Part shown: positions 1 to 5,589 of the stretch, in pieces | Position numbering within the stretch: position 1 is the first letter of the stretch | Layout of the letters: every line of letters begins with the position of its first letter | Assembly: GCA_963658035.1 (NCBI GenBank) | Contig: CAVKOL010000139.1 | Coordinates: forward strand, 1-6,205 | Direction: 5' to 3' | Source of the DNA: Paratractidigestivibacter sp963658035 | GTDB taxonomy: Bacteria; Actinomycetota; Coriobacteriia; Coriobacteriales; Atopobiaceae | Length of the DNA: 6,205 nt | Made by a program: the position numbers and the translations under genes | Notes under the pieces: model-generated | What the model saw: the letters and a program-made list of their open reading frames with translations, nothing else | Told to the model about the DNA's origin: nothing | Databases searched by the model: none

Positions 1-2339
1 AAGCCGCGGATCTCCATGACGATGGCGTCGACCATGCGCATGTTGACCATGCCGTCGGTCATCTTGGCCAGCGCGCGCAGCGGCATGTTCCAGATGAACA
101 AGACGTTGAGGTTGGGCTTGCCGGACTTGTCGGCCTTGGTCTTGATCGCGCGCAGCACCAGCCAGACGATCCAGAAGATGGGGGAGCGGCCGTGGTTGAG
201 GTCGCGGAAACACATGTTGCTGTCGATCGCGGGCTTCTCGGCGGGAATCTTGTGGCCGAGAAGGGCCTCGAAGGATGCGTCCGAGACGTTCATGACGTCG
301 GCGGTCTCGTAGGCAGAGACGTCGCGGCCCTCGTAGGGGTTGGGTGCGTCGGAGCCGGCGACCTCGACCTCGGCCGTCAGGCGGATGTCCTCGCAGGAAG
401 CGCCCACACGCAGCTCGTAGGTGCCGCCCTCGACCTCCCAGGCGTTCGTCTTGGTGTTGAAGTAGCGGAAGGCCTTGTCGCCAAGGGTGACGGTCACGGT
501 CTTGGACTCGTCGGGCTCAAGCTCTATGCGGGCAAAGCCCTTGAGCTCCTGCTCGGCGCGGAAGACCTCGTGCTGGGGCTTTGCCACGTAGACCTGGGCG
601 ATCTCGGTGCCGGCGACCTTGCCGGTGTTGGTCACGGTGAAGGTCACGTCCCACTCGCTGGCCTTGACGTCGGAGTAGGCAAAGGTGGTGTAGGAAAGGC
701 CAAAGCCAAACGGGAAGGCAACGGGCTTCTTGGCGGTCTGGAAGTAGCGGTAGCCCACGTAGATGCCCTCGCGGTACTCGCTCTTCCAGTCGTCGGAGGG
801 GAATTTGGCAGAAGATGGCACGTCCTCCAGGCGGTTTGCCCAGGTCTCGGTGAGCTTGCCCGCGGGGCAGATCTTGCCGCACACCAGGTCAAGCGCGGCG
901 CCCGCGCCGGCCTGGCCGCCCAGGGCGCAGTAGAGGACCGCAGGGGCGTCGGCCATCCAGTCGCTTTCCACGGCAGAGCCCGCGCTCAAAAGGACAACGA
1001 TCTTGGGGTTGACCTTGGCCACGGCCTTAAGGACCTCGATCTGGTTGGCGTTCAGCTTCATGTTAAGGCGGTCGGCGCCCTCCGACTCGGCAATCTCGTC
1101 CAAAGCCATGGCGAGAAGGACCACGTCGGCGCGCTTGGCCAGGTCGACCGCGGCGTCGAGCTTGGAGGCGTTGGCCTCGCCGTGGCGCTCGAAGCCGGGC
1201 TCGAAGCCCACAAGCGAAAGCTCGGTCGCGTCGACCATGTCGAGCAACGAGTCGACCTTGGTGGAGTTCACGGCAGAAGAGCCGGCGCCCTGGTAGCGCG
1301 GGGTCTGGGCAAAGTCGCCGATCAGCGCGACCTTGGTCTGGGCGGCCAGCGGCAAAAGCGCGGCGCCGTCCACGGGCTCGTTCTTAAGGAGAACGGCGCC
1401 CTCGGCCGCGGCCTTGCGGGCCAGCTGGTGGTGCGCCTCGGCGTCGAAGCTCTTGGGCGCGGCCAGCATCTTGGGGTGGACGTCCTGGACAAGCTCGATG
1501 ACCTCGTCCACGCGCTCGTCGACGTCGGACTCCTTGATGGTGCCGTTCTGCACGGCGGCCACCAGCTCGCGCACAGAGCCCAGGCCGGGCGCGGGCATCT
1601 CGAAGGCGGAACCGGCGGCAACGCCGGCGGCGTGGTCGTTGGAGCCGCCCCAGTCGGTGACGACGGCGCCGTCAAAGCCCCACTCGTCTCGCAGGATGTC
1701 CTTCAACAGGTGCTCGTGCTCGTTGACGTAGGTTCCGTTGACCAGGTTGTAAGAGCTCATGATGGTCTTAGGGGCAGACTCGCGCACCACGATCTCGAAG
1801 GCGGTGAGGTAAAGCTCGCGCATGGTGCGCTCGTCGATCACCGAGTTGGAGGCCTGGCGGCGGGTCTCCTGGCTGTTCACCGCGTAGTGCTTGGGGCAGG
1901 CGGCGATGCCGTTGGACTGGATGCCGCGCACGTAGCCCGCGGCCATCTTGCCGGCAAGATAGGGGTCCTCGGAGAAGTACTCGAAGTTGCGGCCGCAAAG
2001 CGGGTTGCGCTTCTCGCAAAGGCCCGGTCCCAAAAGGACCGAGACGCCCTGGGAGGCGGCCTCCTGGCCCATTGCGGCGCCTACCTGCTCGCCCAGCTCG
2101 GGGTCCCAGGAGTTGGCCACGGTGACGGCGGTGGGAAAGCAGGTCGCCGGCTCGGAGCCGTTAAGGCCCAGGTGGTCGGCCGCGCCGGCCTGGTGGCGAA
2201 CGCCGTTGGGGCCGTCCGAAAACTCGATGGCGGGGATGCCGGCGCGCTCGTTGGGCCAGCTGCCAAAGGTGGTCGCGCCCTGAAGAAGCGCGCACTTCTC
2301 CTCTAGGGAGAGCTTCTTGATGATGTCCTCGTGCTTCAT
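1..2339 (-). CDS. Glycoside hydrolase family 3 beta-glucosidase, C-terminus cut by window edge
   Basis: Hydrolyses terminal beta-linked sugars (typically beta-glucosides) from oligosaccharides or plant glycosides by a retaining mechanism. There is no signal peptide, so it should act in the cytoplasm on imported sugars. 779 codons are visible without a stop; the family relatives I recall would end some 10-20 residues later. Seen in order: SDGPNGVR (about 41-48), KRNPLCGRNFEYFSEDPY in the barrel domain, KHYAVN (150-155), and GAVVTDWGG with the expected nucleophile Asp229. The second domain carries ESEGADR (418-424), a candidate for the acid/base Glu. PFGFGLSY (543-550) leads into a fibronectin-III-like domain (about 563-655), followed by a roughly 100-residue C-terminal extension. 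The ATG at 2339-2337 has GGAAGG six bases upstream. Substrate and sugar specificity cannot be read from the sequence. The gene stands alone here, with no sugar transporter or regulator beside it. Confidence 0.95.
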   Translation of the reverse strand, partial: MKHEDIIKKLSLEEKCALLQGATTFGSWPNERAGIPAIEFSDGPNGVRHQAGAADHLGLNGSEPATCFPTAVTVANSWDPELGEQVGAAMGQEAASQGVSVLLGPGLCEKRNPLCGRNFEYFSEDPYLAGKMAAGYVRGIQSNGIAACPKHYAVNSQETRRQASNSVIDERTMRELYLTAFEIVVRESAPKTIMSSYNLVNGTYVNEHEHLLKDILRDEWGFDGAVVTDWGGSNDHAAGVAAGSAFEMPAPGLGSVRELVAAVQNGTIKESDVDERVDEVIELVQDVHPKMLAAPKSFDAEAHHQLARKAAAEGAVLLKNEPVDGAALLPLAAQTKVALIGDFAQTPRYQGAGSSAVNSTKVDSLLDMVDATELSLVGFEPGFERHGEANASKLDAAVDLAKRADVVLLAMALDEIAESEGADRLNMKLNANQIEVLKAVAKVNPKIVVLLSAGSAVESDWMADAPAVLYCALGGQAGAGAALDLVCGKICPAGKLTETWANRLEDVPSSAKFPSDDWKSEYREGIYVGYRYFQTAKKPVAFPFGFGLSYTTFAYSDVKASEWDVTFTVTNTGKVAGTEIAQVYVAKPQHEVFRAEQELKGFARIELEPDESKTVTVTLGDKAFRYFNTKTNAWEVEGGTYELRVGASCEDIRLTAEVEVAGSDAPNPYEGRDVSAYETADVMNVSDASFEALLGHKIPAEKPAIDSNMCFRDLNHGRSPIFWIVWLVLRAIKTKADKSGKPNLNVLFIWNMPLRALAKMTDGMVNMRMVDAIVMEIRG

Positions 2340-2345
2340 ATGAGA

Positions 2346-2351
2346 CCTTCC
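2346..2351 (-). promoter_or_regulatory. Ribosome binding site of the beta-glucosidase
   Basis: GGAAGG on the minus strand, six bases before the ATG at 2339-2337. It fixes the start of the glucosidase, as no other in-frame start nearby has such a match. Confidence 0.75.
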
Positions 2352-2393
2352 ATGGAGACAAAAGTCCTAACGCACCTATCCTTACGATTTTTG

Positions 2394-2424
2394 ATGATAG
2401 GGGTCGCGTTTTTGGTTTTGTGCA
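2394..2424 (-). promoter_or_regulatory. Candidate promoter of the beta-glucosidase
   Basis: On the minus strand, a -10-like TATCAT (2399-2394, one mismatch to TATAAT) is preceded at a longish 19-base spacing by TGCACA (2424-2419, four of six matches to TTGACA). This would give a leader of about 48 bases. The stretch is locally A/T-rich in an otherwise GC-rich window. The -35 is weak, so the assignment is tentative. Confidence 0.35.
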
Positions 2425-2436
2425 TCCATGACACAA
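2418..2436. promoter_or_regulatory. Inverted repeat overlapping the glucosidase -35 region, possible operator
   Basis: Minus strand TTGTGTCATGGATGCACAA has 5-bp arms TTGTG/CACAA around a 9-base centre. It covers the proposed -35 of the glucosidase promoter, where a sugar-responsive repressor or activator could bind. The arms are short and no regulator gene is in the window, so this is a suggestion from position and symmetry only. Confidence 0.3.
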
Positions 2437-2512
2437 TCGGCTTTGTTGAGGGCATGATTTGCGGTGTGCGTTTTCGGACGGCCGGTGGGCGGCTCATGAG
2501 GCTTTTGCGCAT

Positions 2513-2537
2513 GGGGCGGTGCAGCCGCGCTGCCCCC
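2513..2537 (-). terminator. GC-rich hairpin after the acidic hypothetical gene, possible terminator
   Basis: GCAGC/GCTGC arms around a 3-base loop (2521-2533) are extended by GGGG (2513-2516) pairing with CCCC (2534-2537), leaving a 4-base bulge. On the minus strand it starts 11 bases after the TGA at 2551-2549, the right place for a terminator of that gene. There is no run of U after it, so termination efficiency is uncertain. Confidence 0.35.
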
Positions 2538-2548
2538 GCTGGCTTATC

Positions 2549-3013
2549 TCAGCCTATACTCACGTGCTCGCAGTCGTGGATGATGACCTGCTTGGCGGCC
2601 AGTTCGTCTGCCGTGTACGGGTAGCCCCGCAGCATCCCAAGGCCCGCCATGTACTCCTCGAGCTTGAGGTCGATGTCGGCGTCGCTGTCGTCCAGGTAGT
2701 TTGGGCCGTCCTCGCCTTCCGGCTCGCGCGCCTCGTCGTCGCCCATGAGGTTGTGGGCTAGCTCCAGCTCGGCCGCCCAGAGCTTGTTGTCGTCCTCGTC
2801 GCCTTCGCAGCCACTTGGCTCGGTCTCAAGGCTGGCGCGCAACCCGCGCTCGATCAACAGGCGGCGCAGGCAGTCGAGAAGGTCATCGTCTGCCACCTGA
2901 CTGGCGCCCACATATAAGACGAGCGTTCCCTTTGGGTATTTGCCCCGCTCCGTGTCCTTCTCGTCGTCGATGATCTCTACCGCCACGCGCTCCTTGTCCC
3001 AATACATCGCCAT
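2549..3013 (-). CDS. Acidic hypothetical protein, 154 aa
   Basis: I do not recognise this protein. It has 40 Asp/Glu against 15 Lys/Arg in 154 residues. There is no signal peptide or membrane segment, so it should be a soluble cytoplasmic protein. The N-terminal part (about 1-60) looks folded: MYWDKERVAVEI, then a strand-like TLVLYVG (30-36) and a helix-like stretch DLLDCLRRLLIERGL (44-58). Residues about 62-120 are acidic and probably flexible, interrupted by a short amphipathic helix (KLWAAELELAHNLM, 77-90). The C-terminal part ends in KQVIIHDCEHVSIG. AGGA lies eight bases before the ATG at 3013; a second ATG two codons later is spaced less well. A candidate promoter with an array of 11-bp repeats lies directly upstream, so expression is probably regulated. 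That it is a real gene is supported by its start signals and by the lack of any better open frame here. Confidence 0.75.
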   Translation of the reverse strand: MAMYWDKERVAVEIIDDEKDTERGKYPKGTLVLYVGASQVADDDLLDCLRRLLIERGLRASLETEPSGCEGDEDDNKLWAAELELAHNLMGDDEAREPEGEDGPNYLDDSDADIDLKLEEYMAGLGMLRGYPYTADELAAKQVIIHDCEHVSIG

Positions 3014-3021
3014 GACCGGTG

Positions 3022-3025
3022 TCCT
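3022..3025 (-). promoter_or_regulatory. Ribosome binding site of the acidic hypothetical gene
   Basis: AGGA within GAAAGGA on the minus strand, eight bases before the ATG at 3013-3011. It favours this start over the ATG at 3007-3005. Confidence 0.6.
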
Positions 3026-3053
3026 TTCTCGTCAAAACCTGCTGGCGAGAAGC

Positions 3054-3059
3054 ACTGTA
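3054..3059 (-). promoter_or_regulatory. Candidate -10 element of the acidic hypothetical gene
   Basis: TACAGT on the minus strand (four of six matches to TATAAT) would start transcription about 33 bases before the ATG at 3013. No TTGACA-like -35 exists 16-19 bases upstream. Instead the first unit of a direct repeat array ends nine bases upstream, the arrangement seen at activator-dependent promoters. This is inference from spacing. Confidence 0.4.
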
Positions 3060-3068
3060 GAAGACGAA

Positions 3069-3112
3069 TCTTGCACGAACCTTGCCGCGTTCTTGCACCA
3101 AGCTTTCACTTG
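3069..3112. repeat. Four 11-bp tandem direct repeats, likely regulator binding site
   Basis: Four consecutive 11-base units start at 3069, 3080, 3091 and 3102: TCTTGCACgaa, cCTTGCcgcgt, TCTTGCACcaa, gCTTtCACttg. Units 1 and 3 agree in all eight core positions, unit 4 in six and unit 2 in five. A weaker fifth unit may start at 3113. An 11-bp period puts every core on the same face of the helix. Directly repeated cores at this period are typical of OmpR/PhoB-family winged-helix response regulators (pho box, PhoP sites). On the minus strand the array abuts the -10 of the acidic hypothetical gene, in the place of a -35. Confidence 0.55.
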
Positions 3113-3158
3113 TCTGACGCCGCAGGCACAGGTGGGGGAGAAGCGCGTGACCTTACGT

Positions 3159-3228
3159 GCCCTGCTCGGCAAGCGGCGCCCTTCTTGCCCGTGAACGGCA
3201 AAGGCCCTTCTCGGCAATGTCGTGAACG
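3159..3228. repeat. Imperfect intergenic repeats in the divergent spacer
   Basis: GCCCTGCTCGGCAA (3159-3172) recurs with one change as GCCCTTCTCGGCAA (3204-3217), and a third partial copy GCCCTTCTTG lies at 3178-3187. CGTGAACG occurs at 3190-3197 and 3221-3228. TTGCC/GGCAA at 3184-3188 and 3196-3200 could form a small hairpin with a 7-base loop. No convincing gene is present between 3014 and 3377, so these repeats are non-coding. Their role is unknown; they could be further regulator sites or remnants of local duplication. Confidence 0.4.
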
Positions 3229-3321
3229 TCCTTGGTCGCAGGGTCTCTAACACTGCCCGGCCAGTCGTGTGTCGCCTTTGGAATCGCTCGGCTCTCGAGC
3301 GCACCAAAGCCCCGCCCCGGA

Positions 3322-3327
3322 TACAAT
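3322..3327 (+). promoter_or_regulatory. Candidate -10 element of the flavin reductase gene
   Basis: TACAAT (five of six matches to TATAAT) lies 50 bases before the ATG at 3378. No good -35 is visible 16-18 bases upstream, where the sequence is GC-rich, so the promoter may be weak or need an activator. Confidence 0.4.
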
Positions 3328-3365
3328 GAGGGACGCTCAATCGGCGTAACCCAAATTGACTAACC

Positions 3366-3371
3366 AAGGAG
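3366..3371 (+). promoter_or_regulatory. Ribosome binding site of the flavin reductase gene
   Basis: AAGGAG with a six-base spacer to the ATG at 3378, a near-perfect match to the anti-Shine-Dalgarno sequence. Confidence 0.8.
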
Positions 3372-3377
3372 AAGACC

Positions 3378-3887
3378 ATGGCCTTGACCGAAGTCAACGT
3401 GAAAGACCTCGACATCAACCCGTTTAGCGCCATCGACGGCGACTGGATGCTCATCACCGCGGGCGACGCGGCCAGCCACAACACCATGACGGCCAGCTGG
3501 GGCGGCCTGGGCATCCTGTGGTCGCAGCCCGTGGCCACCTGCTACATTCGCCAGAGCCGCTACACCAAGGAGTTCGTGGACGCAAACGACCTCTTTACCC
3601 TGTCGTTTTACGACCCGGCAAAGTACCGCCGCGCCCTTGGTTACCTGGGTCGCGTCTCGGGTCGCGACGAGGACAAAATCGCGGCCGTGGGCTTCTCGCC
3701 GCTTGTCGTCGACGGCACCGTGACCTTCGAGCAGGCCCGCCTCACCCTGGTGTGCCGCAAGCTCTACAGCACCTACCTGGCGCCCGAGGGCTTCTGCGAC
3801 GACGGCTCGATCGACGCCGCCAACTACGCGGACAAGGACTACCACACCATGTATATAGGTAAGATCGAGCACGCCTACCTGGCGTAA
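3378..3887 (+). CDS. Flavin reductase-like FMN-binding protein
   Basis: A 169-residue, single-domain protein of the flavin reductase-like / flavoredoxin family, which binds FMN in a split-barrel fold and passes electrons between NAD(P)H or ferredoxin-type partners and flavin. Visible family features are NTMTASWGG (35-43), which contacts the flavin; YTKEFV (62-67); FTLSF (73-77); SGRDEDK (94-100) in the flavin-phosphate region; and YHTMYIGKIEHA (155-166), the closing strand with its conserved His. There is no signal peptide, so it is cytoplasmic. Length is normal for the family. Residue 160 uses the AU-rich codon ATA, unusual beside its GC-rich neighbours, and may overlap an internal promoter for the next gene. 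The ligase gene follows after 55 bases on the same strand, so co-transcription is likely. The electron partner and physiological acceptor cannot be told from the sequence. Confidence 0.9.
   Translation: MALTEVNVKDLDINPFSAIDGDWMLITAGDAASHNTMTASWGGLGILWSQPVATCYIRQSRYTKEFVDANDLFTLSFYDPAKYRRALGYLGRVSGRDEDKIAAVGFSPLVVDGTVTFEQARLTLVCRKLYSTYLAPEGFCDDGSIDAANYADKDYHTMYIGKIEHAYLA
3829..3857 (+). promoter_or_regulatory. Possible internal promoter for the ligase gene
   Basis: CGGACA (3829-3834, four of six matches to TTGACA), a 17-base spacer, then TATATA (3852-3857), inside the 3' end of the flavin reductase gene and 85 bases before the ligase ATG. TATATA requires the rare codon ATA there, in a gene that otherwise avoids A/T at third positions. 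Tentative. Confidence 0.3.
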
Positions 3888-3930
3888 TCGCCGCACATCG
3901 CACCCCATTCGCACAACCATCGCGTAAGAG

Positions 3931-3935
3931 AAAGG
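3931..3935 (+). promoter_or_regulatory. Ribosome binding site of the ligase gene
   Basis: AAAGG with a seven-base spacer to the ATG at 3943. Confidence 0.65.
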
Positions 3936-3942
3936 CAGACAC

Positions 3943-4995
3943 ATGACCAAGGTCGCAATCCTATTTGGCGGCATCTCCACCGAGCACGACATCTCCTGCA
4001 AGAGCGCAGACAACGTGATCGGCGCCCTTAACGACCGCTTTGACCTGGTGCTCATTGGCATCACCAAGGCCGGCGAGTGGTTCCACTACACCGGCGACGC
4101 CGCAGACGTCACCGGTAACTGGGAGTCCCACGACACCGAGAAGGTCGTCCTTGTCCCCGGTGGCCTCGGCCAGGGCGGCTTCTATGTGGTGCGCGACGGC
4201 GCGCTTGTGCGCCTGGACGTCGACGTGGCCCTGCCGGTCATGCACGGCCAGGGCGGCGAGGACGGCACCTTGCAAGGCGCCCTCGAGATGTGCGGTGTGC
4301 CTTACGTGGGCTGCGGCGTTCTTGCCAGCGCCGTCTGCATGGACAAGGACGCCTCGCACCGCCTGGCCGCCGCGGCCGGCGTGCGCTCGCCCAAGTGCGA
4401 GGTCCTCTACCGCGGTTGCGCAGACGCCGAGAAGGCCCAGGCCGTCGAGGTCTGCGGCGGCTACCCCGTCTTCGTGAAGCCCGCCCGCGGCGGCTCGTCG
4501 ATCGGCGTCTCGAAGGCGACCGACGACGCCTCCTACGCCGAGGCGCTTGACGCCGCCTTCGCCCTCGACCGCAAGGTCGCCGTCGAGGAGGCCATCACCG
4601 GCGACGAGGTGGGCTGCGCCGTTACCGGCGACGCCGAGAGCGGCACCTTCATGGGCGAGGTCGACCAGATCGTGGTCACCGGCGGCGGCTTCTTCCGCAT
4701 CCACCTTGAGAAGAACCCCGGCCAAAACACCGAGCTGCGCTGCCCATCCAACCTCGCGCCCGACGTCATGGCCCGCGTGCGCGAGGCCGGCGCCCGCGTC
4801 TACGAGGCCCTGGGCTGCGAGGGCTTTGCCCGCGTCGACCTCTTTGTCACGCCCGAGGGCGAGGTCGTCTTCAACGAGGTCAACTCCACGCCCGGCCTCA
4901 CCTACTACAGCCGCTTCCCGCAGATGATGCGCGTCGCCGGCCACGAGCTGGGGGACGTCCTGGCCGACCTTATCGCCAAGAAGCTCGAGGCGTAA
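3943..4995 (+). CDS. ddl: D-alanine--D-alanine/D-X ligase (Ddl/Van family, atypical omega loop)
   Basis: ATP-grasp ligase that joins D-Ala to a second D-amino acid or D-hydroxy acid for the end of the peptidoglycan stem peptide, in the cytoplasm. At 350 residues it has normal family length. Seen: FGGISTEHD with Glu14 (first-subsite D-Ala); HGQGGEDGTLQG (101-112); VLASAVCMDKD (126-136); VKPARGGSSIGVSK (178-191) with the conserved Ser pair 185-186; GFARVDLF (294-301) with Arg297 and metal ligand Asp299; FNEVNSTPG (310-318) with metal ligands Glu312 and Asn314; and YYSRFP (321-326). The omega loop is FRIHLEKNPGQNTELRCP from 251. Aligned without gaps to E. coli DdlB as I recall it, the lysine is kept (Lys257) but the catalytic Tyr216 becomes Asn258. 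The FRIH start and YSRFP resemble VanA-type D-Ala--D-lactate ligases. The second substrate is therefore uncertain. No vanH, vanX or vanRS neighbour is visible, so this is more likely the cell's own ligase than a resistance cluster. Confidence 0.9.
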   Translation: MTKVAILFGGISTEHDISCKSADNVIGALNDRFDLVLIGITKAGEWFHYTGDAADVTGNWESHDTEKVVLVPGGLGQGGFYVVRDGALVRLDVDVALPVMHGQGGEDGTLQGALEMCGVPYVGCGVLASAVCMDKDASHRLAAAAGVRSPKCEVLYRGCADAEKAQAVEVCGGYPVFVKPARGGSSIGVSKATDDASYAEALDAAFALDRKVAVEEAITGDEVGCAVTGDAESGTFMGEVDQIVVTGGGFFRIHLEKNPGQNTELRCPSNLAPDVMARVREAGARVYEALGCEGFARVDLFVTPEGEVVFNEVNSTPGLTYYSRFPQMMRVAGHELGDVLADLIAKKLEA

Positions 4996-5027
4996 GGCGC
5001 CCGCGGCCCCCGCGCCGCCGCGAAACC

Positions 5028-5090
5028 AAAATCCCCTGCATTTTGTGCCGTTTTTGACGCCAAATCTGGCACGAGATGCAGGGGATTTTT
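5028..5090. terminator. Strong two-tier hairpin terminator between converging genes
   Basis: AAAATCCCCTGCAT (5028-5041) pairs perfectly over 14 bp with ATGCAGGGGATTTT (5076-5089), followed by further T residues on the plus strand (5086-5090). A second stem GTGCC/GGCAC (5045-5049 with 5068-5072) sits inside the loop. On the minus strand the right-hand flank also reads into T-rich ATTTTGG, so the element can end transcription of both the ligase (stop 33 bases to the left) and the deformylase (stop 40 bases to the right). The long arms and large structured loop go beyond a minimal terminator and resemble a dispersed palindromic repeat. Confidence 0.85.
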
Positions 5091-5129
5091 CTTAAGTGGT
5101 TCTTCTCGGCGTGGCGGGGCCTTGCTGGG

Positions 5130-5549
5130 CTAAATAACGACCCCGTCCAGGTGGTCGATCTCGTGCTGAATAATCTCTGCCACGTAGCCGGTGAAGGAAA
5201 TCGTGCGCTCGCGCCAGGAGTCGTCCAGGTAGCGCACCTTCACGCGGCGCCAGCGCGTGCAGGGCCGCACGCCGTCAAGCGACAGGCACCCTTCCTCGGT
5301 CTGGTACTCGCCCACGCGCTCTAAGATCTGGGGGTTGTACATCAGCATGTGGCGCGCCCCGTTAGAGACGGCGATGATGCGCCTTCTGACGCCGATCATG
5401 TTGGCCGCCATCCCCACGCACTCGTCGGCGTGCGCGGCCAAGGTGTCGAGAAGGTCTCGGCCGCACGCCGCGTCGTCGGGGTGGCCGGGCGTCGCGGGCT
5501 CGCTGGGAACGCGCAGGTACAAGGGGGAGCGAACGATATCGCGGACCAT
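5130..5549 (-). CDS. def: Peptide deformylase, short 'AANMIG' type
   Basis: Metalloenzyme that removes the N-formyl group from the starting methionine of new proteins at the ribosome. From the ATG at 5549 it has 139 residues, shorter than the 160-190 of typical deformylases because it ends soon after the metal motif. Motif 2 EGCLS (86-90) and motif 3 HEIDH (129-133) supply the Cys and two His metal ligands and the catalytic Glu130. Motif 1, usually GxGxAAxQ, reads VGMAANMIG (45-53), with Met51 in place of the glutamine that helps stabilise the transition state. I recall the same variant in a divergent deformylase group of Firmicutes. The frame opens further to an ATG at 5591, but the start at 5549 has GAAAGG ten bases upstream, while 5591 lies inside a good extended -10. 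A main deformylase may exist elsewhere in the genome. Confidence 0.88.
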   Translation of the reverse strand: MVRDIVRSPLYLRVPSEPATPGHPDDAACGRDLLDTLAAHADECVGMAANMIGVRRRIIAVSNGARHMLMYNPQILERVGEYQTEEGCLSLDGVRPCTRWRRVKVRYLDDSWRERTISFTGYVAEIIQHEIDHLDGVVI

Positions 5550-5559
5550 GGTGGGACGG

Positions 5560-5565
5560 CCTTTC
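5560..5565 (-). promoter_or_regulatory. Ribosome binding site of the deformylase
   Basis: GAAAGG on the minus strand, ten bases before the ATG at 5549-5547. The spacer is slightly long but acceptable. The upstream ATG at 5591 has no comparable site, so this decides the start. Confidence 0.6.
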
Positions 5566-5589
5566 TGTTGGGTCGAGCTGGGGTGCACC

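Noticed and set aside
192..2306. A 704-codon open frame on the plus strand
   Set aside because: It is antisense to the beta-glucosidase, which has all GH3 motifs and a ribosome binding site. The plus-strand product is a low-complexity Gly/Ala/Val/Leu/Asp/His string, as expected from the complement of GC-rich codons.
2340..2548. A small gene between the glucosidase and the acidic protein
   Set aside because: Short plus-strand frames exist at 2331-2624 and 2459-2761, but they overlap the neighbours antisense, have no family features and lack a convincing ribosome binding site.
3159..3228. A CRISPR array
   Set aside because: The repeats are only 8-14 bases long, imperfect and unevenly spaced (19 and 26 bases), with no spacer-sized unique segments and no cas genes.
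3032..3538. A minus-strand frame of 168 codons that would cover the divergent spacer
   Set aside because: It overlaps the start of the flavin reductase and runs through the repeat array and candidate promoters. Its composition does not look like a real protein and no ribosome binding site stands out.
3360..4067. A 235-codon minus-strand frame spanning the reductase, the spacer and the start of the ligase
   Set aside because: It is antisense to two well-supported genes and their intergenic signals, and shows no family motif.
3961..4944. A 327-codon open frame on the minus strand across the ligase gene
   Set aside because: It is antisense to an unmistakable Ddl-family gene, has the same low-complexity composition, and has no recognisable domain.
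3943..4995. A vancomycin-resistance gene cluster
   Set aside because: The ligase has VanA-like loop features, but no dehydrogenase (vanH), dipeptidase (vanX) or two-component system (vanRS) is nearby. The neighbours are a flavin reductase and a deformylase, so only the ligase anomaly is reported.
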